From contig CM055110.1 in NCBI GenBank assembly GCA_029204225.1, positions 36,450,035-36,514,034 on the forward strand: a stretch of 64,000 nucleotides of DNA, read 5' to 3'. Both the position numbers and the translations under genes were made by a program. The DNA comes from Diphasiastrum complanatum. Taxonomy: Eukaryota > Streptophyta > Lycopodiopsida > Lycopodiales > Lycopodiaceae. A model generated the notes under the pieces. It saw nothing but the letters and a program-made list of their open reading frames with translations, searched no databases and had not been told where the DNA came from. Positions within the stretch are counted from its first letter, which is position 1. The number at the start of each line of letters is the position of its first letter. Below are positions 61,661-64,000 of the stretch, piece after piece.

Positions 61661-62563
61661 TCAAATATGATCAATTCAAATATTAATATTCTAGAAATTA
61701 TAAATATTGAACAAAATAAGTCAAGTATGTATATTTTTTATTTTTTTTTGAATAAATAAGTTAGTTAAAATATTTTTATATTGTTCAAATCACTTAACTT
61801 TTTTTTATTGTTTTTCAAAATTTAATATTTTAAAATTTGCAGCATTAAAATTATTTTTAATATTTGTAAATTCTTAACCTGTTTATGTTTGAATTTATTT
61901 TATTAGAAACAAAACTAAAAAGAATTTTTTTTTTAATTCATGTTTTTTTCATCTATTTATAACTTTCAATAATTTTTTTTTTTTTAAAATTCAACTCTTT
62001 GAATAAATTGTGTCTAAAGTTTTATTTTTATTTATTGATTTTTTATTAATAATTTTTCTTATTGAATGTGATATGATATACAAAAATTCTCCTTTGTATA
62101 TTAAATACAAAATTGATGAATATATAATCTCTTACAAATTTGGTGACAGTTTCTTGGCACCTATGTGTGGCTTTGGCGTTGGTGTGCTTGGAAATGTGAA
62201 ACCGTTGCGAAAGAAGATGAAAAGGGGGTATAGACAAGAGGGGAGAAAGAATCAGTGAAAAGTTAGAAAAAAAAATTTGGCAACAAAATTTAGCGTGAGA
62301 GGGGGGAAATAGAAAAAACATATATACAAATAGATAAAAGAAAATATAAGAAAGAGAAAATGAGTTGAACAGTGAAAAACAAAAAATAAAAGTGTGTCCC
62401 TTGATGCTTTTTGTGGACTTCTTTGTCTCGTCTTTTTTTTTTTTGAAAAGTGAGATACTGAAGATAAATACATGCTTCATGGAGCTGCTCGAGTTGCTTG
62501 CCCTTCGCATTTTTGGCATCTTGAATCTGATGGTGGATTTGCGCGACCACACAGACAAATCAA
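61661..62563. other. Very AT-rich stretch, no gene seen
   Basis: Long T and A runs dominate from 61.7 to 62.1 kb and again near 62.4 kb. Open frames are low-complexity. Confidence 0.4.
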
Positions 62564-63222
62564 TGTTGGAGAAAGCGGGTGTGAGGAATAAAAATTAGCT
62601 CGAAAAGAAGCGAACTCGAAACTCGAACGAGAAACAAACTTGAACGGAATGTGTTCGTGCGCAATGGAATGAGCTATGTTACTCTTTCCCTAAGTATGAC
62701 TACGCCTATAAAAAACGAACAGAACGTTAGTGATAGAAATCACGGTCGTTCTGATTACATAGCCAAATGTTAATAGAACATCAGAATAAGAATTTGTCGC
62801 GAATAGCTAGACAGATTATTAGTTGCGAATGTTTCGTGAAAGAGCTAGATTGAGTTCGACTGATAATCAATCGCGAATGATTCGCGAAAGACGAGACTAA
62901 ATATTAGTCGTCAACAACTAGACTAATAATTACTCACTAAGAACAGATTACCAGATTGAGCAACAAGAAAGTCAGACAGAATGAAAATAAGCATAACAAC
63001 ATGACACTAATCTGAACACAGAACAAAAGAGTTGTTATCAGATTAAGTATAGCAAAATATACATGTCAATAATGCGGTAGAGCACAAGACAATAGCGGAT
63101 GAAACCGTGTGCTCTACAAAGCTAATTCAATATGTAAAGGAATGAATCTATATCTGACAAAATAAAGAATCAATGCACAAGACATCTACTTCGTCTATCT
63201 CTGATAAGCTTCTGATGCTATA
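62564..63222 (-). mobile_element. LTR copy 1 of an LTR-retroelement
   Basis: This LTR is a direct repeat of the one at 63311 (shared TGTTGGAGAAAG, GGAATGAGCTATGTTACTCTT, GTGATAGAAATCA, TAGACTAATAATTACTC and many more). On the minus strand it ends CTTTCTCCAACA. Its 5' end lacks the TGTGTGTAAAA start that copy 2 has. Confidence 0.8.
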
Positions 63223-63298
63223 TTACAGAACAAGAAGACAATTACTCTATCGGCTAGTAGAGTCTTGTATTGTGGAAGCTTATCAGGCTACAAAAATT

Positions 63299-63310
63299 GC
63301 TCTGACACCA
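63299..63310 (-). other. Primer-binding site between the two LTRs
   Basis: Minus-strand TGGTGTCAGAGC, a one-base variant of the tRNA-Met PBS, directly abuts LTR copy 2. Confidence 0.75.
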
Positions 63311-63974
63311 TGTTGGAGAAAGAGGGTTTGAGGAATAAAAATTAGTTCGAAAAGAAAACAAACACGAAAAAAAAACGAACTCAAAACTTGAATGAGAAAT
63401 GAACTCGAACGGAATGTGTTTGTGCGTAGTGGAATGAGCTATGTTACTCTTTTCCTAAGTATGACTATGCCTATCAGAAACGAACAGAACATTAGTGATA
63501 GAAATCATGGCCAACCTGATTACGTAGCCAAATGTGAACATCAGAAGAATAATTTGTCACGAATAACTAGACAAATTATTGGTCGCGAATGTTTTGCGAA
63601 AGAGCTAGATTGAGCTCGACTGATAATCAGTCGCGAATGATTCACGAAAGACGAGACTAAATACTAGTCATCAACAACTAGACTAATAATTACTCGCTAA
63701 GAATAGACTACCAGATTGAGCAACAAGAAAGTCAGACAGAATGATAATAAGCATAGCGATATGACACTAGTCTGAACTCAGAATAAAAGAGCTGTTATCA
63801 GATTAAGTATAGCAAAATATACATGTCAATAATGTGGTATAGCACAAGACAATAGCGGACGAAACCACGTGCTCTAAAAGCTAATTCAATCAGTAAAAGA
63901 TAAAAGAATCAATGCACAAGGCATCTACTTCGTCTATCTCTGATAAGCTTCTGATGCTATTATTTTTACACACA
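63311..63974 (-). mobile_element. LTR copy 2, 664 bp, complete ends
   Basis: On the minus strand it runs from TGTGTGTAAAAATAATAGC to CTTTCTCCAACA, with TG and CA ends, and is followed by the PBS. A related fragment lies at 27679-27935. Confidence 0.8.
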
Positions 63975-64000
63975 TGCAGATATGCAAGTGGTATCCAATA

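Overview
The window reads as nuclear DNA of a land plant. It holds intron-bearing host genes with GT-AG junctions and plant-specific families (a TIFY/JAZ jasmonate repressor, an organellar mTERF protein), lying in a sea of Ty1-copia, Ty3-gypsy and LINE remnants, long (GA)n/(TA)n tracts and AT-rich decayed DNA. The LINE type ending at 61.6 kb and the overall texture would fit a seed-free plant such as a fern or bryophyte, but the species cannot be named from this. There are no bacterial operons and no tRNA, rRNA or CRISPR that I could recognise. || Layout. 0.2-1.1 kb: satellite-like array built on TGACTCG. 1.9-7.7 kb: an unusual gene cluster. A minus-strand gene joins a histone-H3/CENH3-like fold to a Ulp1-type (C48) cysteine protease. 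It diverges, across a promoter with six CACGTG palindromes, from an unrecognised plus-strand spliced gene. A third, decayed minus-strand gene converges on that one. 7.9-12.6 kb: copia element with one LTR. 12.9-14.6 kb: simple repeats and GC-rich minisatellite. 15.4-19.0 kb: intact four-exon mTERF gene, best matched to mTERF9. 20.4-23.9 kb: zinc-finger retroelement fragment and a head-on LINE. 24-29 kb: decayed DNA. 29-31.3 kb: retroelement gag-protease piece, then a second copy of the H3-like gene with its own CACGTG-bearing upstream region. 31.4-41.6 kb: several copia and gypsy fragments. 42-46.5 kb: inverted and direct repeats, solo LTR. 47.2-49.6 kb: complete seven-exon JAZ gene with EAR, TIFY and Jas motifs. 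50-55.6 kb: repeats and gene-poor DNA. 55.6-57.4 kb: copia fragments. 59.1-59.9 kb: intact 277-codon gene with a Cys-rich N terminus. 60.9-61.7 kb: LINE reverse-transcriptase fragment. 62.6-64 kb: two LTRs separated only by a primer-binding site and about 76 bp. || Working host genes are probably three: the mTERF gene (organelle gene expression), the JAZ gene (hormone-responsive transcriptional repression, with a G-box upstream that fits MYC-type feedback) and the 59 kb gene (unknown). The most novel element is the H3-like/Ulp1 gene. Two independently broken copies occur 27 kb apart and are homologous through the histone fold, a shared basic extension and a linker. This suggests a repeated, possibly transposon-borne family that pairs a histone-like domain with a SUMO/ubiquitin-like-specific protease domain.
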